Source of the DNA: Catellatospora coxensis | GTDB lineage: Bacteria; Actinomycetota; Actinomycetes; Mycobacteriales; Micromonosporaceae | Direction of reading: 5' to 3' | Assembly (NCBI RefSeq): GCF_016862635.1 | Contig: NZ_BONI01000097.1 | Coordinates: 1-32,264, forward strand | DNA: 32,264 bases | Part shown: positions 15,258-23,101 of the stretch, in pieces | Numbering within the stretch: the first letter of the stretch is position 1 | Layout: each line of letters opens with the position of its first letter | The notes under the pieces: model-generated | Databases searched by the model: none | Seen by the model: the letters and a program-made list of their open reading frames with translations, nothing else | What the model was told of the DNA's origin: nothing | Position numbers and translations under genes: made by a program

Positions 15258-15647
15258 TTACTTGCGGAGGAGGCAGGTCAGGCGGGCGGTGCAGATGCGC
15301 TGGTCGTCCTCGTCGGTGATGACGATCTCGTAGGTGACGATGCTGCCGCCGCGGTGCAGCGGGGTGGCCACGCCGGTGACCAGGCCGGAGCGGGCGGCGC
15401 GGTGGTGGGTGGCGCTGATGTCGACGCCCACGGCGTACGGCCGGCCGATGGTCGAGCCGTGCAGGGTCGCGCCGATCGAGCCGAGGGTCTCGGCCAGCAC
15501 GCAGGACGCGCCGCCGTGCAGCAGGCCGAACGGCTGGGTGTTGCCCTCCACCGGCATCGTCGCGACCAGCCGTTCCGGGGTCGCCTCCAGCAGCTTGATG
15601 CCCATGCGCTCGGCCAGCGCGCCCTGCATGGTCGTGTCGTAAGTCAT
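15258..15647 (-). CDS. PaaI-like hotdog-fold thioesterase
   Basis: A 129-residue single hotdog domain of the PaaI/DUF4442 type, expected to hydrolyse acyl- or aryl-CoA thioesters in the cytosol. The family's catalytic region is seen in GNTQPFGLLHGGASCVLAETLGS, where HGG and the helix with E are diagnostic, followed by VGVDISATHHRAARSG. ATG 15647 was chosen because conserved residues begin just after it; an in-frame GTG at 15662 would add five residues and cannot be excluded. It converges on the PLP-enzyme gene with repeat element B in between. No neighbour indicates the acyl group. Confidence 0.88.
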   Translation of the reverse strand: MTYDTTMQGALAERMGIKLLEATPERLVATMPVEGNTQPFGLLHGGASCVLAETLGSIGATLHGSTIGRPYAVGVDISATHHRAARSGLVTGVATPLHRGGSIVTYEIVITDEDDQRICTARLTCLLRK

Positions 15648-15773
15648 CTCCACCCGCCGCACGTTACCCGCCGGTCACCACGGCAGACAGGGGCCGGAAG
15701 ACGGTTCCGGGGAACCCGCGGCCTCCGGGGGAGCGGAGGGGCGGATTCCCCAGAATCAGCTGGGCCGTGGGGC

Positions 15774-16271
15774 TCAGGGCGTGGAGCCGCGGTAGTGGCC
15801 CAGCGTGGCGACTCCGACGATCCAGCCCACGAACAGGCCGTAGATCGCGCCGGAACCGGCCGCCTGGAAGGCCCCCAGCAGGGAGGCGTCCGAGCGGATG
15901 AAGGCGGTCAGCAGACCCGCCACCGCACCCGCGAAGATGTACCCGGACCAGCCGGCCATCAGCTGGCTGAACGTGCCGCGGGCGCGTCCCAGCTGGGCGT
16001 TGGTCGACAGGGCCAGGAACACCGCCGTGAAGATGATGAGCAGGATCGCCTTGAGGTCGGCGGCGAGCACGTCCTGCACCGAGCTGTCCGCGTCGAAGCT
16101 CCAGGCAGGCCACGTCAGCAGCTTGAGGAACCAGCCACCGGCGGTGTTGGTGTCGGCGTTGTCGTTGGCCCAGTCGACGTAGACGGGGCTGCCGAACACC
16201 AGCACGAGGATGAGTGCGGCGATGACGCCCGCACCGGTCGCGGTGCGGTATCGCGATGCGGTCAGTACCAT
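15774..16271 (-). CDS. Four-helix membrane protein, paralogue of the gene at 21501
   Basis: A 165-residue protein of unknown function with four hydrophobic segments at about residues 13-29, 73-89, 107-125 and 131-153. Between the first two lies the conserved GGWFLKLLTWPAWSFD, and the last two carry AGLLTAFIRSDASLLGAFQA and YGLFVGWIVG. The same blocks occur in order in the gene at 21501-21983, so the two are paralogues. The start ATG 16271 was chosen because the resulting MVLTASRYRTATGAG aligns with the paralogue's MARTRTVTGAG; GTG 16295 would add eight residues. Its 5' neighbour is the GlsB-like membrane protein. No function is assigned. Confidence 0.75.
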   Translation of the reverse strand: MVLTASRYRTATGAGVIAALILVLVFGSPVYVDWANDNADTNTAGGWFLKLLTWPAWSFDADSSVQDVLAADLKAILLIIFTAVFLALSTNAQLGRARGTFSQLMAGWSGYIFAGAVAGLLTAFIRSDASLLGAFQAAGSGAIYGLFVGWIVGVATLGHYRGSTP

Positions 16272-16380
16272 GGCGCTGCGATTGCCGTGCGCCACGGTCA
16301 GTAAACATCTGTGTCCAGTGTGTACTGATTAATCCTGCGTACCCGGGCGCACAGCGGACGTGCGCCCGGCTCTCCGGAGA

Positions 16381-16671
16381 TCAGCGGGTACGCGGCTGCA
16401 CCGCCTGCGTATGGCGTTTGGCGGACATCCTCGCGGCCAGCCAGACGAAGAACATGGCCAGTGCGAGCTGGATGATGTGCCTGATCCAGTCGATCCCTCG
16501 GGTCTCGCCGACGCCGAGCCAGGTGGCGATGATGCCCCCCAGCGTCGCGGCCAGGATGCCCGCGATCACCGTCATCAGCGCGGAGATGTTCTGCCGGCCC
16601 GGCAGCAGCAGCCGGCCCAGGTAACCGACGATCGCGCCGCCGATGATGCCCCAGAGGATCGCCCCGATCAT
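16381..16671 (-). CDS. GlsB/YeaQ/YmgE-family small membrane protein
   Basis: A 96-residue protein of the transglycosylase-associated (PF04226-like) family. The glycine-rich first helix pair (ILWGIIGGAIVGYLGRLLLPGRQN) and third helix region (VIAGILAATLGGIIATWLGVG) match the family; the C-terminal extension has one more hydrophobic segment (IIQLALAMFFVWLA) and a basic tail. Members are linked to envelope stress but have no proven activity. ATG 16671 has GGGAGG 5 nt upstream (16682-16677 on the minus strand). It lies upstream of, and is co-directional with, the four-helix membrane protein, with a 109-nt gap. Confidence 0.87.
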   Translation of the reverse strand: MIGAILWGIIGGAIVGYLGRLLLPGRQNISALMTVIAGILAATLGGIIATWLGVGETRGIDWIRHIIQLALAMFFVWLAARMSAKRHTQAVQPRTR

Positions 16672-16822
16672 GTACGCCTCCCGTGATCATGACTGCTACG
16701 TCGCCAGTATCGGCCGGTCCCGGGAGGGTATGGAGTTCTTTGGGGATATTCGCCGACGTCCCGCACCCCGGCGAGCATCCTGCACGCACCCTCCGGCGCG
16801 ACCCTCGCCCCGCCCCGCCCAC

Positions 16823-16889
16823 CATCGACGTTGGCCTATCTCGTCGAATCCGAGCCTCGAAAATTCGATGTCATAGGCCAACGTCGATG
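16823..16889. terminator. Large inverted repeat downstream of the lactonase-like gene
   Basis: CATCGACGTTGGCCTAT (16823-16839) and its exact reverse complement (16873-16889) form a 17-bp stem. After a 4x4 internal loop it is extended by TCGAAT/ATTCGA (16844-16849, 16863-16868). Outside, CGCCCCGC and GCGGGGCG can pair further. It sits 26 nt after the 3' end of the minus-strand lactonase gene. Bases 16683-16822, upstream of the GlsB gene, hold no recognisable gene. Confidence 0.75.
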
Positions 16890-16914
16890 CAAGAGCGGGG
16901 CGGGCGCAGGGGGA

Positions 16915-17946
16915 TCAGGCGCGGTGCGGGGCGGGTAGGACGCAGGACGGGTTGGGCACCGACACGGTGTCGCCGGTCGGCTCGGGCAGGCCGGTGGCCG
17001 GGTCGCGGCGGTACACGCTCACCGTGTCGCCGTCCTGGTCCGCCACGTACACGAAGTCCCCGAGCAGCGCGAAGTGCCGCGGCCAGCGCCCCGTCGGCAC
17101 GTCAGCGACCGGCCGCAGCGCGGTCCCCTCCACCGCGAACACGGTGAGGCAGTCCGCGCCCCGGTTCGCGACGTAGAGGAAGCGCCCGTCGGGCGAGCAC
17201 TCCAGGTGGCTCGGGTAGTTGCGCTCACTCGGCTCGCCGGCCGTAGCCGCGACGCTCGACACCGGCCGCAGCACGCCGTCCGCGACCGCGCAGGCCACCA
17301 CGGTCGAGTCCAGCTCACCGGCGACGAACACCACCCCGGACGGGTGTACGGCCAGGTGGCGCGGCCCCATCCCGGCGACCAGCGGCGAGGCCGCCACGGG
17401 CCGCAGCCCGTCGGGCTCGACGGCGTAGCTGCGGACCTCGTCGGTGCCCAGGTCGGTGACGTGGAGCAGCCCGTCGGGCGCGAGCAGGGCCATGTGCGCG
17501 TGCGGTCCCTCCTGGCGGTCCGGGTCCGGGCCGCTGCCCTCGTGCGCCACGAGCTGGTGGTACGGCAGCAGCGCGCCGTCGGCGCCGATCGCGAACACGG
17601 CGACGGACCCGCCGCTGTAGTTGGCCGCCACCACGAACCGGCCCCGCGGGTCGACGGCCAGGTGGCAGGGGTCCGCGCCGCCGCTGGGCTGCGCGCCGAG
17701 CAGCTCCAGCCCGTCCCCGGTCACCGCGTACGACAGCACCTGCGCGGCGGACTCGCTGGCCGCGTACAGGTGGGTGCCGGCGGGGTGCCAGGCGAGCCAC
17801 GACGGGTCGACCGCCGCGACGGGGGCGCCCGCCGGTTCCAGCCGCCCGGTGTCCGGGTCCTGCCGCCAGGCGGTTATCGCCTGGGCGGTGCCGGCCTTGG
17901 CCGTGTAGGAGCCGATGTGGACCAGGTCAGGGGGAACCGAAGGCAT
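16915..17946 (-). CDS. Lactonase-family seven-bladed beta-propeller (6-phosphogluconolactonase-like)
   Basis: A 343-residue protein of the Lactonase/YbhE (PF10282) family. Repeated propeller strands are obvious: HIGSYT at the N-terminus, DPSWLAWHPAGTHLYAASE, DPCHLAVDPRGRFVVAANYSGG, GPHAHMALLAPDG, GPRHLAVHPSGVVFVAGEL and YPSHLECSPDGRFLYVANRGAD. The YSGG and NRG motifs are hallmarks of the family. Some members hydrolyse 6-phosphogluconolactone in the pentose phosphate route; others have different or unknown lactone substrates, and no pathway gene lies next to it. There is no signal peptide, so it is cytosolic. ATG 17946 gives the usual short N-terminus before the first strand. Confidence 0.88.
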   Translation of the reverse strand: MPSVPPDLVHIGSYTAKAGTAQAITAWRQDPDTGRLEPAGAPVAAVDPSWLAWHPAGTHLYAASESAAQVLSYAVTGDGLELLGAQPSGGADPCHLAVDPRGRFVVAANYSGGSVAVFAIGADGALLPYHQLVAHEGSGPDPDRQEGPHAHMALLAPDGLLHVTDLGTDEVRSYAVEPDGLRPVAASPLVAGMGPRHLAVHPSGVVFVAGELDSTVVACAVADGVLRPVSSVAATAGEPSERNYPSHLECSPDGRFLYVANRGADCLTVFAVEGTALRPVADVPTGRWPRHFALLGDFVYVADQDGDTVSVYRRDPATGLPEPTGDTVSVPNPSCVLPAPHRA

Positions 17947-18075
17947 GGCAGGCAGCTTAGTGCGCGATCCACGAGGCCCTCCGGATCCGTCCCGCAGGCC
18001 GGACGCCGGGACCGGCCGCGCTGCGGCACGCCGGAGGCCGGCGCCGCCGGAACCGGTGCCGCCCGCGCGTATCCG

Positions 18076-19089
18076 TCAGGCGGATGCGGCGGGCAGGTGG
18101 ACCTCGAACCGGCAGCCGGCGGCGGTGTTCGCCACGTCGACCCGGCCGCCGTGCGCGTCGACGAGCCCCGCGACGATGGCCAGGCCGAGCCCGCCCCCGC
18201 CGCCGTCCGCGTCAGGGGTGCGCGCCTTCGCGCCGCGGAACGCCACGTCGAACACGCGGGGCAGGTCGGGCTCGGCGATGCCGCCGCAGGTGTCGTCGAC
18301 GGCCAGCCAGCCGCCCTCGGCGTCGCGGCCGCCGGTGACCGTCACGGTGCCGTCGGGGGGTGTGTAACGGACCGCGTTGAGCACCAGGTTCGCCACGATC
18401 CGGGACAGTTCGCGCTCGCCCGCCCGGACCACGGGCCAGTCGCCGTCGGCGACCAGGCGTACGCCCCGCGCGGCGGCGACCGGCGCGGCCGCGGCGACGG
18501 CGTCGGAGACCACCTCGCCCAGCGGCACGTCCACCGGGGACAGCTGCAGCGCCCCGGCGTTGATCCGCGACAGCTCGAACAGGTCGTCGACCAGCGCGGC
18601 CATCCGGTCGGTGCCGGTGCGGATGCGGCGGTGGTACTCGGCGACCGTGGCCGGGTCGCTGACCACCCCGTCCTCCAGTGCCTCGGCCATGGCCCGCATG
18701 CCGGCCAGCGGGGTGCGCAGGTCGTGCGACACCCAGGCGACCAGGTCGCGGCGGCTCGCCTCGACCTGGCGCTCGCGCTCGCGGGCGTCGGCGGCCCACA
18801 TCGCCGAGCGAGCCAGCCGCCACGCCACCCAGCCGCCGATCAGCAGGCTGACCAGCCCGGACAGCGGCACCACGATGAGCAGCACCTGCAGGTCGTGCGC
18901 GGAGATGAACATGCCCTCGGCGACCGCGAAGACCCCGGCCAGCATCGCCAGCACCGTGGCCACCAGCAGCACGCACACGTTCAGCGTGATCGAGCGGCGG
19001 TGCAGCAGGCGCAGCAGCAGCGCCGCGGGCAGCCAGACGACCGCCGCGCCGGCCAGCGCGGCGAGCAGGATCAGCAGCAGGTCACGCAC
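18076..19089 (-). CDS. Sensor histidine kinase of a two-component system
   Basis: A 337-residue membrane kinase. Hydrophobic segments at about 4-28, 35-57 and 67-92 are followed by a short linker, the HisKA domain with the phosphorylated H122 in SHDLRTPLAG, and the HATPase domain: N-box NLVLNAVRYTP, G1 box DTCGGI, G2 box GGGGLGLAIV. The G1 box has Cys where Gly is usual, a variant also known in actinobacterial kinases. The extracytoplasmic loop is very short, so the signal is probably sensed in or near the membrane. GTG 19089 overlaps the response-regulator stop by 8 nt, so the pair is co-translated. Confidence 0.92.
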   Translation of the reverse strand: MRDLLLILLAALAGAAVVWLPAALLLRLLHRRSITLNVCVLLVATVLAMLAGVFAVAEGMFISAHDLQVLLIVVPLSGLVSLLIGGWVAWRLARSAMWAADARERERQVEASRRDLVAWVSHDLRTPLAGMRAMAEALEDGVVSDPATVAEYHRRIRTGTDRMAALVDDLFELSRINAGALQLSPVDVPLGEVVSDAVAAAAPVAAARGVRLVADGDWPVVRAGERELSRIVANLVLNAVRYTPPDGTVTVTGGRDAEGGWLAVDDTCGGIAEPDLPRVFDVAFRGAKARTPDADGGGGGLGLAIVAGLVDAHGGRVDVANTAAGCRFEVHLPAASA

Positions 19090-19786
19090 CGTCGCCCGCC
19101 TGCACCGGCTCGTACCGGTAGCCCACGCCCCAGACGGTGTGGATGCGCCGCGGCGCGGCCGGGTCGGGCTCGATCTTCTCGCGCAGCCGTCGCACGTGGA
19201 CGGTGACCGTGGACTGGTCGCCGAAGGTCCAGCCCCACACCGACTCCAGCAGCTGGGCCCGGCGCAGCGCCTCGTTCGGGTGCGCCATCAGGAAGGCGAG
19301 CAGGTCGAATTCGCGTACGGTCAGCGCGAGCTCGCGGCCGGCGAGGTGGGCGGTGCGGCGTACCGGGTCGACGACGAGGTCCCCGTCGGTCAGCACGGCC
19401 ACCGGGGCGGCCTGCGGGCCGGTGCGGCGCAGCACGGACTGGGCGCGCAGCACCAGCTCCCGCGGGGAGAACGGCTTGGTCACGTAGTCGTCCGCGCCGA
19501 CCTGCAGCCCGGCGATGCGGTCGACCTCCTCGCCGAGCGCGGTCAGCATGATGATCGGCACGCCGGGGCCGGGCGCGGCGCGCAGCCGCCGGGCCACCTC
19601 CAGCCCGTCGAGCACGGGCAGCATCAGATCCAGGATGATCAGGTCCGGCCGTTCCCGGGCGTACGCGTCCAGCGCGGCCTGCCCGTCGGCGGCCAGCACC
19701 ACCCGGTGCCCGGCGTGCTCCAGGTAGCGGCGTACCACGTCGCTGACGGTCGGGTCGTCGTCGACGACGAGCACACTGGTGGCCAT
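19082..19786 (-). CDS. OmpR/PhoB-type response regulator
   Basis: A 234-residue transcription regulator. The receiver domain (1-115) has the acidic pocket D9-D11, phosphoacceptor D53 (LIILDLMLPVLDG), T82 and K104 (TKPFSPREL). The C-terminal winged-helix domain shows the typical LTVREFDLLAFLMAHPNEAL and the recognition region STVTVHVRRLREKIEPDP, ending in TVWGVGYRYEP. ATG 19786 is chosen over an upstream in-frame start at 19810 because the receiver fold begins immediately after it. It is the cognate regulator of the overlapping histidine kinase and is divergent from the DM13 gene 112 nt away, a possible target (inference). Confidence 0.93.
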   Translation of the reverse strand: MATSVLVVDDDPTVSDVVRRYLEHAGHRVVLAADGQAALDAYARERPDLIILDLMLPVLDGLEVARRLRAAPGPGVPIIMLTALGEEVDRIAGLQVGADDYVTKPFSPRELVLRAQSVLRRTGPQAAPVAVLTDGDLVVDPVRRTAHLAGRELALTVREFDLLAFLMAHPNEALRRAQLLESVWGWTFGDQSTVTVHVRRLREKIEPDPAAPRRIHTVWGVGYRYEPVQAGDGA

Positions 19787-19898
19787 GCCGCGAGCGTACG
19801 TCGAGATCATCGGCGGTGGCCGGAGGCCGCCGGCATCGGAACCTTACGATCCGCGAACGTGGGTCCCACGGGGTCCCCGCCGGCCTTAGCGTCAGGGC

Positions 19899-20453
19899 AT
19901 GACGAGGATGTTCCGCAAGCCCGCCGTCTGGGCGGTGGCCGCGGTGCTGGCCGTGGGCCTGGCGTTCGGACTGTACTGGTTCCAGCCCTGGAAGCTGCTC
20001 ACCTCGAAGACCGTCAACGACGCCGCCCCGGCGGTCGTGTCCACGGGCGTGACGCCGTCGCCGGGCTCCCCGAGCGGGGGCGCGCCCTCGCCGTCGGCCG
20101 TCGCGGTGCTGCTGGCGGAAGGCAAGCTGGTCACGCACGAGCACGACAGCTCCGGGACCGCGCAGCTGGTGCGGCTGCCCGACGGCCGCCACCAGGTGAT
20201 CCTGCGCGACCTGGCCACATCGGACGGCCCCGACCTGCGGGTATGGCTGACCGACCAGCCCGTGCTGCCCGGCCGCGCCGGCTGGCACGTCTTCGACGAC
20301 GGCAAGCACGTCGAGCTGGGCCGCCTCAAGGGCACCCACGGCACCCAGGTCTACGACGTGCCCGCGAACGTCGACCCGACGCAGCTGCGCAGCGTCACCA
20401 TCTGGTGCGCCCGCTTCAAGGTCTCCTTCGCCGCCGCCCCGCTGGAGGCCTGA
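19899..20453 (+). CDS. DM13-domain protein, membrane-anchored
   Basis: A 184-residue protein with one N-terminal membrane segment (about 9-29), a Pro/Ser/Gly-rich linker and an extracytoplasmic DM13-like domain from about residue 72. Typical elements are the start LLAEGKLVTHEHDSSGTAQLVRL, the middle DGPDLRVWLTDQP and the end SVTIWCARFKVSFAAAPL, whose cysteine is conserved in the family and proposed to act in redox chemistry. Function is not established. ATG 19899 has only AGGG as a ribosome binding site. It lies divergent from the two-component pair and converges on the DUF1835 gene with just 9 nt between stops. Confidence 0.82.
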   Translation: MTRMFRKPAVWAVAAVLAVGLAFGLYWFQPWKLLTSKTVNDAAPAVVSTGVTPSPGSPSGGAPSPSAVAVLLAEGKLVTHEHDSSGTAQLVRLPDGRHQVILRDLATSDGPDLRVWLTDQPVLPGRAGWHVFDDGKHVELGRLKGTHGTQVYDVPANVDPTQLRSVTIWCARFKVSFAAAPLEA

Positions 20454-20462
20454 CGGCGCCGC

Positions 20463-21386
20463 TCAGGCCGGGACGGGGCGGGCCGCGTCGGGGTCCCACC
20501 GCCAGCCGGGCAGCAGCACCCCGCCGGCCCAGCGCGGGAACGTCTGCCAGGTCGCGTCGCCGTGCAGGATCCGCTGGCCGTACGCGGTGAGCTGGTATTC
20601 ACCGCCGCGCAGCGCCAGCGCCGGGCGCTCCGCGTCGTGCAGCCGCCGCAGCACCGGCAGCAGCATCACGTCACCGAGGTACGGCAGCGGATCGGCGTCC
20701 TGGTGCGCCCGGTAGACGGCTGCGAACGGCAGCGGCCCGGGGCTGACCGCGCGCAGGCACAGCCGCTCGGACAGCGACAACCCGTCCGTGGTCCACGGCA
20801 GCTCGGCGAGGTGCCGGCGGACCGCCCGGGGCAGGTATGGCAGCGCGTCGCCACCGGTCGCGGCCAGCGCGGCGGGGTCCGGCGCGGCGAGCGCGGCCCA
20901 GGCCCGTTCCGCTTCGGCGAACTGCTCGGCGGTGACCGGCCGCTCCCGCCCGGCGAGCGTCGCCAGCTGCGGCGCGGACAGCTGCCCGAACCCGATGAAC
21001 GGGTCCTCGCCGGGGAACATGTCGATCGACAGCAGGGACAGCCGCCCGTGCAGCGCGGGCCGGTGGGCCAGCAGCGCGAGCAGCCGGATCAGGACGGCCT
21101 GGTCGAACCAGTCGTGCTCGAACCAGAGCAGCACCCGGTCGTACGCGTCCAGGGTGTCGAGGCCGGCCCGCTCCTGTGTCAGGCGCTCCCGTACGGGCGC
21201 GGTGTCCAGGTCGTACGCCCCGGCGAGCCAGTCCGCTCGGATCGCGTCGAACTCGGCCGGGTCAGCCGTGCGGGGGACGGGACCCTGGCACACCGGGTCC
21301 GTGAACGGCACGAAATCACCCGGGAAGCCGGCCGGCCCGAGGGTCTCCCGGAGGTCGTCGCCGCAGCGTACGTGGGCGGTGCGCAT
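20463..21386 (-). CDS. DUF1835-domain protein
   Basis: A 307-residue cytosolic protein. The N-terminus HVRCGDDLRETL, then DFVPFTDPVCQGPVP, and the central YDRVLLWFEHDWFDQAVLIRLLALL are the recognisable blocks of the DUF1835 family. The C-terminal half is helical, ending in a winged-helix-like LRGGEYQLTAYGQRILHGDATWQ. No enzymatic activity is known for the family. ATG 21386 begins directly at the conserved block. It is a single-gene unit between the DM13 gene (convergent) and the four-helix membrane gene (divergent). Confidence 0.82.
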   Translation of the reverse strand: MRTAHVRCGDDLRETLGPAGFPGDFVPFTDPVCQGPVPRTADPAEFDAIRADWLAGAYDLDTAPVRERLTQERAGLDTLDAYDRVLLWFEHDWFDQAVLIRLLALLAHRPALHGRLSLLSIDMFPGEDPFIGFGQLSAPQLATLAGRERPVTAEQFAEAERAWAALAAPDPAALAATGGDALPYLPRAVRRHLAELPWTTDGLSLSERLCLRAVSPGPLPFAAVYRAHQDADPLPYLGDVMLLPVLRRLHDAERPALALRGGEYQLTAYGQRILHGDATWQTFPRWAGGVLLPGWRWDPDAARPVPA

Positions 21387-21465
21387 GGCCGTCAGTCTAG
21401 GTGCGACAGCCGCCGGCGACCGGTCGACGGGCGGGAAAGGCAGGTGTTACCAGCGGTATGACCCA

Positions 21466-21495
21466 TCGACATATGCAGGCTTAGGAAACTATCAT
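21466..21495 (+). promoter_or_regulatory. Promoter for the four-helix membrane gene, leaderless transcript likely
   Basis: TCGACA (21466-21471) and TATCAT (21490-21495) are 18 nt apart. The -10 box ends only 5 nt before ATG 21501 and no ribosome binding site is present, so transcription should start at or next to the start codon. Confidence 0.5.
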
Positions 21496-21500
21496 TAGTC

Positions 21501-21983
21501 ATGGCGCGAACTCGTACGGTGACAGGTGCCGGGATCATCGCAACCGTGGCGCTCGTCCTTCTGTTCGGTAATCAGCCCTTCGTGGAGTGGGTGTCGAGGC
21601 ACACCAGCTCCGACAGTGCCTGGGGCTGGTTCCTGCGTGTGCTGACCTGGCCCCGGTGGGCCTTCGGTCCCGTCGACGGATCCAGCGGCGCGATGCGCCG
21701 GCTGCTCGCCGACGACCTGCGCGCGCTGTTGCTCGTCCTCTTCGTGGCCCTCATCCTCGGCGTGGTCAGCAAGGCGGTCACCGGCGGCGCCGGCGGCTTC
21801 CTGCTGGGCTGGTCGGCACTGATCTTCGGATCGGCGCTGGCGGCCTTCATCACCGCGTTCATCATCAGTGACCCCACGTTCGTGGGGGCGCTCCAGGCCG
21901 CTGCCGCGGGCTCGGCCTACGGGCTGTTCGTCGGCTGGGTGGTCGGCGCGCTGACCGGCACGGCCAAGGGCGCGGGCTCCTAG
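21501..21983 (+). CDS. Four-helix membrane protein, paralogue of the gene at 15774
   Basis: A 160-residue protein of unknown function. Four hydrophobic segments occur at about residues 9-24, 74-93, 100-123 and 130-152. It shares with the 15774-16271 product the order TVTGAGIIA, WGWFLRVLTWPRWAFG, LLADDLRALLLVLF, GWSALIFGSALAAFITAF and YGLFVGWVVG, so they form a small family. The invariant WFL-x-LTWP-x-W-x-F segment in the first loop is the most striking part and may line a binding face. The downstream hairpin at 22002-22030 ends the transcript. The gene has its own promoter and lies alone between a DUF1835 gene and a MarR gene. Confidence 0.78.
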   Translation: MARTRTVTGAGIIATVALVLLFGNQPFVEWVSRHTSSDSAWGWFLRVLTWPRWAFGPVDGSSGAMRRLLADDLRALLLVLFVALILGVVSKAVTGGAGGFLLGWSALIFGSALAAFITAFIISDPTFVGALQAAAAGSAYGLFVGWVVGALTGTAKGAGS

Positions 21984-22001
21984 CTCCCTGTTCCACACCA
22001 C

Positions 22002-22030
22002 GCGGTGCCCGCGGCCGAGGCGGGCACCGC
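22002..22030 (+). terminator. 11-bp hairpin after the four-helix membrane gene
   Basis: GCGGTGCCCGC (22002-22012) pairs perfectly with GCGGGCACCGC (22020-22030) around a 7-nt loop, 18 nt after the stop codon. No T-tract follows. Confidence 0.65.
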
Positions 22031-22063
22031 ACGGTGCGGCCGTACGAGGGAACGTGCACGTTG

Positions 22064-22100
22064 TTCATAAAATTGTGAATACTCCTAAGCTTGTTATGAT
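22064..22100 (+). promoter_or_regulatory. Promoter of the MarR-type gene with an overlapping palindrome
   Basis: TATGAT (22095-22100) with TTGTGA (22073-22078, 16-nt spacer) forms a promoter. The -35 box lies in the imperfect palindrome TTCATAAAATTGTGAA (22064-22079), a plausible autoregulatory MarR site. The start codon follows 8 nt after the -10 box, so the mRNA should be leaderless. Confidence 0.5.
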
Positions 22101-22108
22101 CGTCCTTG

Positions 22109-22606
22109 ATGAGCGACGAGGTTGCCGCGGTCGTGCCGCGTGATGAGGACGGTGTGCGCCGGTCGGTGGAGCACATGGCGATGATGCTGGCCGACATGGG
22201 TTTCCCCCGGATGCCGTCCCGGGTGCTGATGACCATGATGAGCGCCGAGGAGACCTCGCTGACCGCCGGTGACCTCGCCGAACGGCTGGGCGTCAGCGCC
22301 GCCGCCATCTCCGGCGCCGTCCGCTACCTGATGCAGATGGGCTTCGTCGTACGCGAACCCGCGCCCGGTTCCCGCCGCGACCGCTACCGCCTGCCCGACC
22401 AGCCCTGGTACGGCGTGACCACCGCCAAGCGCGGCTTCTACGGCCAGTTCTCCGACGAGGCCGACGTCGTCATCAAGGCCGCCGGCGGCGCGCGGACCCT
22501 GGCGGGCGAACGCATGGCCGACCTGCGCGACTTCTTCCGCTTCGTCGAGGAGCAGGTCGGCGGCGCGATGCAGCGCTGGCAGGAGCAGCGCCTCCCGCGC
22601 GCCTGA
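22109..22606 (+). CDS. MarR/GbsR-type winged-helix transcription regulator
   Basis: A 165-residue regulator. The winged helix-turn-helix lies at about residues 45-95: LTAGDLAERLGVSAAAISGA is the HTH, followed by VRYLMQMGFVV and a wing with REPAPGSRRDRYRL. The C-terminal half (YGQFSDEADVVIKAAGG to FFRFVEEQVGGAMQRW) is helical and serves for dimerisation or ligand binding, as in GbsR-like proteins. ATG 22109 is preferred over the TTG immediately before it; the promoter spacing fits a leaderless start. No transporter or other target gene follows; the next 720 bp are non-coding, so the target may be its own promoter or elsewhere. Confidence 0.87.
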   Translation: MSDEVAAVVPRDEDGVRRSVEHMAMMLADMGFPRMPSRVLMTMMSAEETSLTAGDLAERLGVSAAAISGAVRYLMQMGFVVREPAPGSRRDRYRLPDQPWYGVTTAKRGFYGQFSDEADVVIKAAGGARTLAGERMADLRDFFRFVEEQVGGAMQRWQEQRLPRA

Positions 22607-22652
22607 CCCCGCGCCCCACCGGTCCCGCCCGCCGCCCCGCCGCGCGGCGCTT

Positions 22653-22733
22653 CATGATCGCTCGACTTGCCTGGCACCTGTGCGTATCTTGAGCGCACTT
22701 TCGCCCACCTGCCGGGCAAGTCGGACGATCATG
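22653..22733. repeat. Imperfect 23-bp inverted repeat after the MarR-type gene
   Basis: Arms 22653-22675 and 22711-22733 match at 20 of 23 positions (CATGATCG, two mismatches, CGACTTGCC, one mismatch, GGC). The loop is 35 nt. It may terminate the MarR transcript or be a dispersed palindrome. Confidence 0.75.
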
Positions 22734-23101
22734 CGTGGGGGCGCGCCGTCGGAAAGGGGCGTGCTGTGAACGAGGGCGACTTTTCGCGATGCCTGGCGTG
22801 AATCGGGGGCGTTCACTCGCGTGGCCGCGCCGTCCCGGCGGGGTCGCGTGGCGTCCGCCGGCCGGACCGTCCGAGGGTTCCGGCGCGACATGAACAGTCC
22901 CCTGCCGTCGCGCGCGGACGTCTTTTCCACCCGCCGCCGACGCCTTCGGGCCGCCTTTCGGCCATCGCCGACCCGAAACGCGCCAGACGCGGTCGTCGTC
23001 GCCGAACGCGCATCCGCCACCACACGGACCCCCCGTCCTCCTGATCAAGCCCGCCCTACCTGCGACGACGCCTCGCCCCGCGCGCCCGCCCCGGATCGGG
23101 G

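Noticed and set aside
16660-16690. Hairpin hiding the ribosome binding site of the GlsB-like gene
   Set aside because: Only a 5-bp stem (GATCA/TGATC) can form, too weak to claim regulation.
18076-19089. Cys in the G1 box (DTCGGI) of the histidine kinase as a sign of inactivation
   Set aside because: The variant is familiar in actinobacterial kinases and all other boxes are intact.
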